A DNA stretch of 17,608 bases from an uncultured Clostridia bacterium (lineage in GTDB: Bacteria; Bacillota; Clostridia; Oscillospirales; Ruminococcaceae), in NCBI GenBank assembly GCA_937906945.1, contig CALCUE010000041.1, forward strand, positions 1 through 17,608. Direction: 5' to 3'. The number at the start of each line of letters is the position of its first letter. Position 1 is the stretch's first letter. Position numbers and translations under genes: made by a program. Below the pieces are notes generated by a model, which searched no databases, was not told the origin of the DNA, and saw only the letters and a list, made by a program, of their open reading frames with translations. This document shows, piece after piece, positions 7,301 through 13,106 of the stretch.

Positions 7301-7345
7301 AGCGCCGCCAAAAAAGACCCGGTGGTCGCCTTGCGGACCGAATGA
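4328..7345 (+). CDS. ABC exporter, fused ATPase and MacB/FtsX-like permease
   Basis: A 1005-residue ABC protein with ATPase and permease in one chain. The ATPase is at 1-225: Walker A GPSGCGKTT (38-46), Q-loop Gln90, signature MSGGQMQR (142-149), Walker B IILADEP (162-168), D-loop ALD and His198. A charged linker leads to the first membrane helix (about 273-292). An outside domain of about 570 residues follows, then three helices (about 867-891, 928-948 and 969-987) with the cytoplasmic FtsX-type loop QERTKEIGILRAIGASKRD. This is the mechanotransmission (MacB/LolCDE/BceAB-like) architecture, which moves substrates outside or across the envelope using its outside domain. The outside domain includes a Gly/Ser/Met-rich insert around 428-455. 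The start ATG 4328 follows GGAGGG. The partner MarR gene suggests export of a toxic or antimicrobial compound, but the substrate is unknown. Confidence 0.93.
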   Translation: MLELKKIRKEYPAGEGKVVALKGVDLLFRHSEFVSILGPSGCGKTTLLNIIGGLDQYTDGDLVINGKSTKDFTDRDWDAYRNRSIGFVFQSYNLIPHQTVLQNVELALTLSGVSKSERKKRAKEALEKVGLGSQLNKKPNQMSGGQMQRVAIARALVNDPDIILADEPTGALDTETSVQVMEILKEISKDRLIVMVTHNPDLAEEYSSRIVRILDGELLSDSMPLSEEEITAERERDAVLQKENKKTKKPSMSFATSFMLSLKNLFTKKGRTILTAFAGSIGIIGIALIASVSEGMTTYIDDVQESALSSYPLSIESSTVDLSSLMETFMNIRTDETSHEKDAVYKKSAVTDIVNALSNLEENENDLASFKTYLEEKVADEGSPLHTAVNGIQYSYGLDLLIYTKNVDGEIVHSDTQGLLRELIIDNMSTKAGNSMSTSAGNGNGGGFSSLASMGMGGRASGLWQELLPGNDGAPINDLITKQYDLIYGSWPNDYDEVVLILDGNNELDDMTLYALGLLPKEDMDAIVKAAVDGNEVENKSFKMSYEEICSREYRTILNADCYSYDDFTKTFTDLRDTDAGLRYLYDNALSLKVVGVIRPGEDSDTTMLSGTIGYTADLTKYLIEKAGSADVITAQKDDPTKDVLSGLPFEANKKDLSDKEKKEAFLEHVQGLDGDGKAEFYIGIKSIPSEEFLKQQTDATVGTMDRAGMEAMILQSLTSQMSVSEDQITDYLAAMTDEELTEIFTQMVEESVKAQYAAGVRQQMAQMPPEQLSMALDAELESYTESQCAEYYDSILEFSSATYEDNLRTMGDIDLDTPRTVNIYASSFENKDRITEAIADYNEEVDDVQKISYTDYVGILMSSVTTIIHVISYVLMAFVGISLVVSSIMIGVITLISVQERTKEIGILRAIGASKRDVSSMFNAETMIIGFVSGLIGVGMTYLLCIPINALLHYLTGIGNLNAKLPTAAAVVLVLISVLLTLIAGIIPSRSAAKKDPVVALRTE
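5609..5656 (+). repeat. Imperfect 24-bp tandem duplication inside the exporter gene
   Basis: Two in-frame 24-base units (5609-5632 and 5633-5656) match at 19 of 24 positions and encode MSTKAGNS and MSTSAGNG. A run of Gly, Ser and Met follows. The insert lies in the outside domain and is probably a flexible, slippage-prone loop. Confidence 0.7.
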
Positions 7346-7358
7346 GAGGAGAAAGAAT

Positions 7359-8336
7359 ATGATCGAAGCTCTGCTCATTGACCCCTTCCGGGAAGAGGAT
7401 GGCAAGCGCCTTTCCGATGTGCCGGGGTTCCATATCGGCTGGGCAAAAACGCCTTCCCGTGAGGAACTGGAAAAAGCGGAAGTCCTTCTGGGACTTCCGA
7501 CCTTTGAACAGCTTTCGGCGGCGAAAAACCTTCGCTGGGTGCAATCGCCCATGGCCGGAGTGGATTTTTACGCCAAAAGGCGGGAGGAATTTCCGGAAAA
7601 CGTCACGCTGACGAACCTTTCCGGAGCCTTCGGGCCGTCCATTTCCGAATTCGCCCTGACCATGTGTCTGGCGCTTTATAAAAAAACGGGGCTTTATCGG
7701 GACAACCAGAGGGCGCACCGTTGGAACGACGAAGGCGTTCAGGATTCCCCGGCGGGGAAACATCTTCTGATCCTCGGAGCCGGGGATATCGGCTGTGAGA
7801 CGGCGCGGCTTTTCAAGGTTTTCGGGTGCCGGATCACCGGCCTTCGCCGCACCGCAAGGGAGCTTCCGGAGAATTTTGACGAAATGATCACCATGGAAGG
7901 CCTTGACAAAGCGCTTTCCGAAGCGGACATCGTCGTTTCGGCCCTTCCGGCGACAGAGGAAACGAAAGGACTTTTCGATGAACGGCGGCTTTCCCTTCTG
8001 AAATCTTCCGCCGTTCTCATTAACGTCGGGCGAGGCAATCTCATCGACACCGACGCTTTGGCGAGACACCTTGCCGACGGACGGCTTTTTGGAGCGGGGC
8101 TCGACGTTACCGACCCGGAACCGCTTCCGGAAGATCATCCCCTTTGGGACTTGCCGAACGTCATCATTACGCCCCACGTTTCCGGCGGCACTTTCGGGCA
8201 TCTTAAAGCGACGGAGGACGCGCTTTTTGACCTCTGCCGGAAGAACATGGAGCGGTATCGGAACGGGGAACCCCTTCTCAACGAGGTCGATCTTGCCGCC
8301 GGCTACCGGAAAACCGAAAACCGTTATCACCCGTAA
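7359..8336 (+). CDS. D-2-hydroxyacid dehydrogenase family protein
   Basis: A 325-residue NAD(P)-dependent enzyme of the D-2-hydroxyacid dehydrogenase family, interconverting 2-oxoacids and D-2-hydroxyacids in the cytoplasm. The Rossmann fingerprint is GAGDIG (140-145) in LLILGAGDIGCETA. The catalytic set is Arg225 (INVGRGNLID), Glu254 (DPEPLP) and His273 (TPHVSGG). The central ALPATEETKGLFDE and LFGAGLDV segments are typical. The substrate cannot be told; the short N-terminal domain resembles the broad glyoxylate/phosphoglycerate-like subgroup, and Thr162-Arg-Arg after the second strand would favour NADP only weakly. The start ATG 7359 follows AGAGGAG, 13 bases after the exporter stop. It is the last gene of the MarR-exporter operon; the functional link is unclear. 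Confidence 0.92.
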   Translation: MIEALLIDPFREEDGKRLSDVPGFHIGWAKTPSREELEKAEVLLGLPTFEQLSAAKNLRWVQSPMAGVDFYAKRREEFPENVTLTNLSGAFGPSISEFALTMCLALYKKTGLYRDNQRAHRWNDEGVQDSPAGKHLLILGAGDIGCETARLFKVFGCRITGLRRTARELPENFDEMITMEGLDKALSEADIVVSALPATEETKGLFDERRLSLLKSSAVLINVGRGNLIDTDALARHLADGRLFGAGLDVTDPEPLPEDHPLWDLPNVIITPHVSGGTFGHLKATEDALFDLCRKNMERYRNGEPLLNEVDLAAGYRKTENRYHP

Positions 8337-8342
8337 AAAACG

Positions 8343-8372
8343 AAACGTCCGGCCAAAGGCCGGACGTTTTTT
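8343..8372 (+). terminator. Terminator of the MarR-exporter-dehydrogenase operon
   Basis: A perfect 12-bp stem, AAACGTCCGGCC (8343-8354) with GGCCGGACGTTT (8358-8369), has an AAA loop and runs into six T. Confidence 0.96.
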
Positions 8373-8373
8373 C

Positions 8374-8402
8374 TTGCCGAAAGGGACAAAACGGTGTATA
8401 AT
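8374..8402 (+). promoter_or_regulatory. Promoter of the SatA-like acetyltransferase gene
   Basis: TTGCCG (8374-8379) and TATAAT (8397-8402) are 17 bp apart. The -35 begins two bases after the preceding terminator's T-run, so the two units are directly abutted. Confidence 0.8.
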
Positions 8403-8426
8403 GCGAAAAGAAAAGGCGGTGAAACC

Positions 8427-8960
8427 ATGATCGAAGTCAAAGTGATCGGTGAGGAGCAGAAAGCGGACGTTCGCTTAAAAAACGACCCTTTTCCCCTTTG
8501 GGGAAAACTGGTGCCGTCCCTAAAAAGCGGCGTTTGGGGTTATACGGTCGAAAAATGGCCGGAAAACGAGCGGAAGGAGCTCTGTTTCCCCGACGAGGAC
8601 TATGATTTTGACGAGATGAAGGGGGACTATACCTTCGTCGGCGCCTATGACGGGGACGTCTGCGTCGGGCTTGCCGTTCTCAAAAAGCCGTTTTTCAAGT
8701 ATCTCTATGTGGACGATCTGAAAGTGAGCCGGGATTACCGGCGAAAGGGCGTTGGGCGGCTGCTTCTGGAAAAAGCCGACGAGGTGGCGAAGGAATTGGG
8801 GTACCGGGGCCTTTCGCTGACGGCGCAGGACAACAACCTTTCCGCCTGTCTTTTCTATCTGGCGGTGGGCTTTCGGATCGGCGGTTTCGATACGGAGGTC
8901 TATCAGGGAACGAACCAAGCGGAAAAGGCGGATATCACCTTTTACCGGGACGGGAAATAA
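8427..8960 (+). CDS. GNAT acetyltransferase resembling streptothricin acetyltransferases
   Basis: A 177-residue GNAT enzyme using acetyl-CoA. The pyrophosphate loop RRKGVG (105-110) follows the strand YLYVDDLKVSRDY. The stretch TAQDNNLSACLFY (132-144) followed by VGFRIGGFDTEVYQG matches, from memory, the SatA/Sat family that inactivates streptothricin by acetylating its beta-lysine part. Many housekeeping GNATs share part of this motif, so resistance is a possibility and not a demonstrated function. The length is as expected. The start ATG 8427 sits behind AAGGCGGTG; a GTG at 8394 lies within the promoter and is rejected. It is a single gene between two terminators. Confidence 0.88.
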   Translation: MIEVKVIGEEQKADVRLKNDPFPLWGKLVPSLKSGVWGYTVEKWPENERKELCFPDEDYDFDEMKGDYTFVGAYDGDVCVGLAVLKKPFFKYLYVDDLKVSRDYRRKGVGRLLLEKADEVAKELGYRGLSLTAQDNNLSACLFYLAVGFRIGGFDTEVYQGTNQAEKADITFYRDGK

Positions 8961-8969
8961 AAAAGAAAA

Positions 8970-8996
8970 GCCGAAGGAATTTCCTTCGGCTTTTTT
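8970..8996. terminator. Bidirectional terminator between the SatA-like gene and asnA
   Basis: GCCGAAGG (8970-8977) pairs with CCTTCGGC (8983-8990), followed by six T on the plus strand; the loop bases can also pair in part. An A/T-rich tract on the other side (AAAAGAAAA) serves the convergent asnA, whose stop codon is at 8998-9000. Confidence 0.93.
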
Positions 8997-8997
8997 G

Positions 8998-9993
8998 TTA
9001 TAGCAGATGGATGCCGTTTTGTTCGCACGCTGTCACCATGTCGTCGGGCCAGACGGAAGCCTGAACTTCGCCGATGTGGCGCTTTTTGAGAAGCAGCATA
9101 CAGAGGCGGGATTGACCGATGCCGCCGCCGATGGTCTGGGGTAATTCCCCGGCCAGGAGGGAACGGTGGAACGGTAAGACGGCGCGGTTTTCGGCGTGAG
9201 CGAGGGAAAGCTGTTTTTTCATGGTTTCGGGGTCCACCCGGATTCCCATGGAGGAAAGCTCGAACGCGCGGCCTAAAACGGGGTTCCAGATGAGGATATC
9301 GCCGTTGAGGTCCCAGTCGTCATAGTCCGGCGCGCGGCCATCGTGCCGCTCACCGCTCAAAAGCGCCCCACCGATCTGCATGAGGAAAACGGCGCCGAAT
9401 TTTTTGGCGATGGCGTTTTCCCGTTCCTTCGGGGTCAGAGCGGGATATTCGTCCTCGAGCTCCTGCGTCGTGACAAAAGCGATCTCTTTGGGCAAAAACG
9501 GCGGCAGAACGGGAAATTTTTCCGCAAGCGCCTTTTCGGTGGCAAGCAGAGCGCCGTAGATGAGGCGCACCGTGTTTTTGAGCGTGTCAAGGTTCCGTTC
9601 CTGGGGACGGATGACCTTTTCCCAGTCCCACTGGTCCACGTAGATGGAATGGATGGCGTCGAGGTCCTCGTCCCGGCGGATGGCGTTCATATCGGTATAA
9701 AGGCCGGTGCCGCTTGCAAAACCGTATTTTTTCAGCGCCATGCGCTTCCATTTGGCCAGCGACTGCACGATCTCGACGTCCTTTCTGACGGAGAGCACGT
9801 CGAAGCTGACCGGACGCTCCACGCCATTGAGGTTGTCGTTAAGTCCGCTTTCCGGATAGACGAAAAGAGGAGCGGAAACACGGGTCAGATCGAGCGCCCT
9901 GGCAAGCTCCCTTTCAAAAAGGTCTTTGATGAATTTGATGGCGACTTCGGTCTCCAGAATATCGAGCGCCACGCTTTCGCTTTCGTTTGACAC
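8998..9993 (-). CDS. asnA: Aspartate-ammonia ligase (asparagine synthetase A)
   Basis: This enzyme makes asparagine in the cytoplasm from aspartate, ammonia and ATP, giving AMP and pyrophosphate (EC 6.3.1.1). It belongs to the class II aminoacyl-tRNA-synthetase fold. At 331 residues it matches E. coli AsnA (330) and shares its hallmark stretches: SLAKWKR, HSIYVDQWDWEKV, RAPDYDDWDLNGDILIWNP, FELSSMGIRVD and the motif 3-like GGGIGQSR at 289-296. The start is GTG 9993, with AGGAGGG nine bases upstream and the expected N-terminus. The leader is only about 30 bases, too short for an asparagine T-box. It has its own promoter, whose -35 overlaps the stop codon of the pseudouridine synthase gene upstream. 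Confidence 0.97.
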   Translation of the reverse strand: MSNESESVALDILETEVAIKFIKDLFERELARALDLTRVSAPLFVYPESGLNDNLNGVERPVSFDVLSVRKDVEIVQSLAKWKRMALKKYGFASGTGLYTDMNAIRRDEDLDAIHSIYVDQWDWEKVIRPQERNLDTLKNTVRLIYGALLATEKALAEKFPVLPPFLPKEIAFVTTQELEDEYPALTPKERENAIAKKFGAVFLMQIGGALLSGERHDGRAPDYDDWDLNGDILIWNPVLGRAFELSSMGIRVDPETMKKQLSLAHAENRAVLPFHRSLLAGELPQTIGGGIGQSRLCMLLLKKRHIGEVQASVWPDDMVTACEQNGIHLL

Positions 9994-10026
9994 GGTGAAT
10001 TTCCCTCCTTTTTTAAGATATCTTCT

Positions 10027-10055
10027 ATTTTAACGAAATAAAGCACTAAAGTCAA
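10027..10055 (-). promoter_or_regulatory. asnA promoter overlapping the upstream stop codon
   Basis: On the minus strand, TTGACT (10050-10055) and TAAAAT (10027-10032) are 17 bp apart. The -35 shares bases with the TGA stop of the pseudouridine synthase gene at 10052-10054. No terminator lies between the two genes, so asnA probably also receives read-through. Confidence 0.8.
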
Positions 10056-10702
10056 TGATTTTTTTCCTGCATTTTGCCGATGTTTTCGATATAAAGGGCA
10101 CGGTACCGCTCCACGAGCGAAAGCTCGGTTGCGTTTAAGGGGCGAAATTCCCCGGGCGCAAGGCTTTCGTCGAGGGTGATCTCGCCGATAGAAAGGCGTT
10201 TCAAAGCGAAAATGGCGCAGCCGCAGGAACGAAGGAGCAGTTTGACCTCGTGGCGCTGTCCCTCGGTGACGGTGAGAACGCCGGTAGTGACAACGCCTTC
10301 GGGGTTTTTCAAAGCCCGTTCCCGCTTTTCCTCCGGCAAAAAGGCGGCGTTTTCGGCGACGGTTTCGGTTTTAAGGTCCGAAAAGAAAGCCGGCTTAGCG
10401 GCGGCGCCGTTACCGTAAAGAGTGCCGCCACGTTCCAGGCGCTTTTGGTCCGCTTCGGAAACCGTGCCGAAGGCACGGAAAAAATAGCGCTTCGGGAAGG
10501 AAAATTCCGGCCTTGTCAGCCGGAAGGTCAAAGCGCCGTCGTCGGTCAGCAGAAGAAGCCCGGTGGTGTCCCGGTCGAGCCGTCCGATGGCGTGAAGTCC
10601 GCACCGCACATCCGGCGGCAGAAGGTCCATCACCGTTGGAAGAGCGGGGTCGGTTTTGGCGGTGACGCAGCCGGAGGGCTTATGGAGCATATAATAGCGC
10701 AA
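10052..10702 (-). CDS. Pseudouridine synthase, RsuA/RluB/E/F family, lacking the S4 domain
   Basis: A 216-residue enzyme that isomerises a specific uridine in 16S or 23S rRNA to pseudouridine. The catalytic motif is GRLDRDTTGLLLLTDDG, with Asp43 the expected nucleophile. The opening YYMLHKPSG, the central LTRPEFSFPKRYFFRAFG and the C-terminal EGQRHEVKLLL are typical of this family. The usual N-terminal S4 RNA-binding domain is absent, as in RluE-type members. The start is taken as TTG 10702, giving (M)RYYMLHKPSG with GAGGGG six bases upstream; an ATG at 10729 has no ribosome site and lies within the PAP2 gene. It follows that gene after 14 bases and is cotranscribed. The target uridine cannot be assigned. 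Confidence 0.9.
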   Translation of the reverse strand: MRYYMLHKPSGCVTAKTDPALPTVMDLLPPDVRCGLHAIGRLDRDTTGLLLLTDDGALTFRLTRPEFSFPKRYFFRAFGTVSEADQKRLERGGTLYGNGAAAKPAFFSDLKTETVAENAAFLPEEKRERALKNPEGVVTTGVLTVTEGQRHEVKLLLRSCGCAIFALKRLSIGEITLDESLAPGEFRPLNATELSLVERYRALYIENIGKMQEKNH

Positions 10703-10708
10703 AGAGGT

Positions 10709-10714
10709 CCCCTC
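10709..10714 (-). promoter_or_regulatory. Ribosome site that fixes the TTG start of the pseudouridine synthase
   Basis: GAGGGG on the minus strand, six bases before TTG 10702. The competing ATG at 10729 is preceded by an A/T-run with no purine-rich site. The bases lie just beyond the stop codon of the preceding PAP2 gene. Confidence 0.65.
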
Positions 10715-10716
10715 TT

Positions 10717-11562
10717 TCAGAGTTTCCATTTTTTGAAAAGCGCCGGCCAGCCGGCCATGGCATAGACGGGAATGACAAAATAGCGGAAAAAGACGGCGGG
10801 AATGGTGGCGGGAAGAAGAAGCTTCATCGGAAGATAGAGCAGTCCCACGGAAAGAAGGCCGAAAATAAAGCGCAGCGCTTTTTGTTTCGGGGTGCCGTCG
10901 GTGGAAAAGCGGACAAAACGGGTCTCCAGAAAAGAACCGAGGACCGTTCCGAGGGAAAAACCGAATATTTTCCAGAAATCCAGGGCATCCTCTTTGAGCA
11001 CGAAACAAAACGGCAGAAAGACCAGCGTGCTCAAAAGAAAAAGCAGGGGTTTCTGTCCGGCGAATTTCCGATAGAGCGGCCAGAGAAGAAAGGGCATCAG
11101 AAGGCCGATCCCATAGCCGCCGACAACGTCCGTCGGCCAGTGAAGACCGAGATAAAGCCGGGAAAGCGCCACCAAAGCGGGGACGATGAGAGCTAAAATC
11201 CAAAAGCGACGGCGGTTGAGCGCCCGGGCCGTTCCGTAAAAAAGGGCGGCGCTGTTGGTGGAATGGCCGCTGGGGAAGGAATAGCCGGTGGCTGTCGTGG
11301 TATAAAGGGAGCGGATGCCCGGTGTTCCGATGGGACGGGATATTTTGAGGATCCCTTTGACGGCGTTGGTGAAAACGCTGGTGAAAGAGGCGCACCAACA
11401 GGTCCAGTAGCCCAGTTCCTTATCGACGCACCAGAAGAAAAAGGCCGCCACCGGTACCACCAGAAGCTGTTCGCCGAGAAAACTGATCCCGACGGCCAGA
11501 AGATCCAGCGCCGGGTTCGCGACGGACTGAATGGCCTTAAGGATCGCGATCTGAAACTCCAA
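10717..11562 (-). CDS. PAP2 family membrane phosphatase
   Basis: A 281-residue integral membrane phosphatase of the PAP2 (lipid phosphate/undecaprenyl-pyrophosphate phosphatase) superfamily. All three catalytic motifs are present in order: K69...R76-P77 (KGILKISRP), PSGH at 97-100 with the acid His100, and S134-R135...H141...D145 (SRLYLGLHWPTD). Hydrophobic segments on both sides give about six or more membrane helices, and the C-terminal region is longer than in minimal BcrC-like proteins. Likely substrates are phosphatidate- or isoprenyl-type lipid phosphates; which one is not decidable here. The start is taken as TTG 11562 because GGGAGG lies nine bases upstream; GTG 11568 would be only three bases away. 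It is first of a PAP2-pseudouridine synthase unit. Confidence 0.9.
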   Translation of the reverse strand: MEFQIAILKAIQSVANPALDLLAVGISFLGEQLLVVPVAAFFFWCVDKELGYWTCWCASFTSVFTNAVKGILKISRPIGTPGIRSLYTTTATGYSFPSGHSTNSAALFYGTARALNRRRFWILALIVPALVALSRLYLGLHWPTDVVGGYGIGLLMPFLLWPLYRKFAGQKPLLFLLSTLVFLPFCFVLKEDALDFWKIFGFSLGTVLGSFLETRFVRFSTDGTPKQKALRFIFGLLSVGLLYLPMKLLLPATIPAVFFRYFVIPVYAMAGWPALFKKWKL

Positions 11563-11571
11563 AAACACGCG

Positions 11572-11577
11572 CCTCCC
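11572..11577 (-). promoter_or_regulatory. Ribosome site that decides the PAP2 start
   Basis: GGGAGG on the minus strand is nine bases from TTG 11562 and three from GTG 11568. The spacing favours the TTG. No ATG in this frame has a comparable site. Confidence 0.6.
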
Positions 11578-11590
11578 TTGTTTTTTTATA

Positions 11591-11599
11591 ACTATATCA
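11591..11599 (-). promoter_or_regulatory. Extended -10 element upstream of the PAP2 gene
   Basis: TGATATAGT on the minus strand fits TGn plus a -10 hexamer. The -35 position (TTTTCT) is poor. A short hairpin with a T-run (TTGCC/GGCAA, 11628-11643) lies further upstream and has no gene to terminate on this strand. Confidence 0.4.
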
Positions 11600-11681
11600 T
11601 AAAAAAGCGGCGGAGAAAAGAAAAAATTTGCCCTTTTCGGCAAGAATTAAGAAAGTTTTCATAGATTTTTTATTTTTGATA

Positions 11682-11690
11682 TGGTATCAT
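11682..11690 (+). promoter_or_regulatory. Extended -10 element of the AI-2E family gene
   Basis: TGGTATCAT fits TGn plus a -10 hexamer. No convincing -35 is seen 16-18 bp upstream. About 80 bp separate it from the divergent PAP2 element. Confidence 0.45.
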
Positions 11691-11718
11691 AAGAAAAAAA
11701 GGAAAGAAGGACGCGGCG

Positions 11719-12948
11719 TTGAAACTGGAATGGACGAAAAGCATGACCAGAAAACTGGTCGTTTATCTTTTGGCCGGGGTCGGAATTTTGCTGGCGTATT
11801 TCGCGCTTTCCAACCTGAAAGCGATCGGCGGATTTTTTGAGGGCGTCGGCGCCGTTTTGCGCCCCTTTGTCCTCGCGTTTGTTTACGCCTATCTGCTCAA
11901 CGGACCGTTGATGGCTTTTGAAAAGCTGTTCCGGTTCGTCGATAAAAAACACGAGACGTCCAAATGGCGCCGGGCGCTGGCGATTTTAGTGACATGGATC
12001 GTCGCCATTGCCGTTCTGGTCCTTTTCTTCTATATCATCATTCCGGACATTCGTGACAGCGGAAGGGCGCTTATCAATAACCTCCCGGGCTATTATGAAA
12101 GCGTCAAAAACTTCGTCATCGGGCTGATGGAAAAATATCACCTCGATATGACGGCGCTGGATCCGCTTCTCAACTTCAACATCACCGTGGACGGCGTTAT
12201 GAAGATCGTGGAGCAGTACAGCGACAAGCTCCTTCCGCAGATCGGCAACATCGCCAACTTCTCCATGTTCATCGGCAGCCTTCTGGCTGATATCCTTCTT
12301 TCGCTCATCGTCTCCATCTATTTTATGTTCAGCAAGGAGACGCTTATCGCCCAGCTTAAAAAGGCGCTTTACGCCCTCTTTAACAAAAAAACGGTAACAA
12401 CGCTTGTCCGGATCGCGCGGGAAACGCACCGCACCTTCAGCGGCTTCATCAACGGAAAACTTTTAGATTCGCTCATCATCGGGATCCTTTGCTTTGTCGG
12501 ACTTTCGATCCTTCGGTTTGAGTATCCGCTGCTCATCAGCTTCATCGTCGGCGTCACGAACATCATTCCGTTTTTCGGTCCGATCATCGGCGCGGTGCCG
12601 TCGGTGCTCATTTTGCTGATGGTGAACCCGTGGCACGCTTTCTGGCTCGCGATCTTCATTCTGGCGCTGCAGCAGCTCGACGGCAACGTCATCGGCCCCA
12701 AGATTTTGGGCGACAGCACCGGTCTTCCGGCCCTTTGGGTCATGTTCGCCATTCTGGTCTTTGGCGACCTTTTCGGTGTTCTCGGCATGTTCATCGGTGT
12801 TCCGACCTTTGCCGTCATGTATAAGCTCGGCAAGGAGCTTTTGGAAAACCGCCTTTGGAAGAAAAAAATGCCCGAAAAGACCGAGGATTATATGGTCATC
12901 AAGGGCGTGAAAGAAAAGGACGCCATTGAAAGCGAAGAGAAGGCGTAA
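11719..12948 (+). CDS. AI-2E family transporter (membrane permease)
   Basis: A 409-residue integral membrane protein of the AI-2E (PF01594-type, formerly UPF0118) family, with about eight predicted helices. The family's conserved block is clear: NGKLLDSLIIGILCF, then GVTNIIPFFGPIIGAVPS, then LQQLDGNVIGPKILGD and GDLFGVLGMFIGVP. Members have been described as autoinducer-2 exporters or as sodium/proton antiporters, so the substrate should be left open. A soluble segment lies at about residues 110-175. The start is TTG 11719, read as (M)KLEWTKSMTRK, with AGAAGG eight bases upstream; no better ATG exists before the first helix. It is a single gene with its own terminator, divergent from the PAP2 gene. 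Confidence 0.93.
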   Translation: MKLEWTKSMTRKLVVYLLAGVGILLAYFALSNLKAIGGFFEGVGAVLRPFVLAFVYAYLLNGPLMAFEKLFRFVDKKHETSKWRRALAILVTWIVAIAVLVLFFYIIIPDIRDSGRALINNLPGYYESVKNFVIGLMEKYHLDMTALDPLLNFNITVDGVMKIVEQYSDKLLPQIGNIANFSMFIGSLLADILLSLIVSIYFMFSKETLIAQLKKALYALFNKKTVTTLVRIARETHRTFSGFINGKLLDSLIIGILCFVGLSILRFEYPLLISFIVGVTNIIPFFGPIIGAVPSVLILLMVNPWHAFWLAIFILALQQLDGNVIGPKILGDSTGLPALWVMFAILVFGDLFGVLGMFIGVPTFAVMYKLGKELLENRLWKKKMPEKTEDYMVIKGVKEKDAIESEEKA

Positions 12949-12970
12949 CTGAAGTTCGGCATAAAAAAAT

Positions 12971-13002
12971 AAAAAGCGGAGCGCTTTGGCGCTCCGCTTT
13001 TT
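12971..13002 (+). terminator. Terminator of the AI-2E family gene
   Basis: GCGGAGCGC (12976-12984) pairs with GCGCTCCGC (12989-12997) around TTTG, with five A in front and five T behind. The same nine-base-pair stem recurs at 15615-15635 after dltC. Confidence 0.95.
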
Positions 13003-13015
13003 CGTTGGAAAGGGC

Positions 13016-13045
13016 TTGACAGCTCCACGGAAAGAACGGTACAAT
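13016..13045 (+). promoter_or_regulatory. Strong SigA-type promoter of the VanW-dltA-dltC operon
   Basis: A consensus -35 TTGACA (13016-13021) and TACAAT (13040-13045) are 18 bp apart. The leader is about 55 bases and contains the hairpin over the ribosome site described next. Confidence 0.85.
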
Positions 13046-13073
13046 AAAATTGTTCTTATAATTTGTGCTGCGT

Positions 13074-13106
13074 TTTTCTCCTTTTTGGGTCTAAGAAAGG
13101 AGAAAA
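13074..13106 (+). promoter_or_regulatory. Possible hairpin hiding the VanW ribosome site
   Basis: TTTTCTCCTTT (13074-13084) is a perfect 11-base reverse complement of AAAGGAGAAAA (13096-13106), which contains the AAAGGAG ribosome site and the first base of the ATG. The loop is 11 bases. The stem has only three G-C pairs, so it would be weak or conditional. Pyrimidine runs can match a ribosome site by chance. Confidence 0.45.

Noticed and set aside
5291..7552. 753-codon open frame on the minus strand opposite the ABC exporter
   Set aside because: It is antisense to a complete, motif-rich gene, has no ribosome site, and its product is a His/Gly/Val-rich string typical of codon-bias shadow frames.
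9994..10026. T-box riboswitch controlling asnA
   Set aside because: The leader between the -10 box and the GTG is about 30 bases, far too short for a T-box, and no T-box core is visible.
10703..11398. Long N-terminal extension of the pseudouridine synthase frame
   Set aside because: The extra residues are out-of-frame PAP2 sequence rich in Arg, His and Pro; the ribosome site at 10709-10714 places the start at 10702.
11628..11643. Terminator or attenuator upstream of the PAP2 gene
   Set aside because: The TTGCC/GGCAA stem with a T-run on the minus strand is only five base pairs, lies upstream of the likely promoter, and has no gene to terminate.
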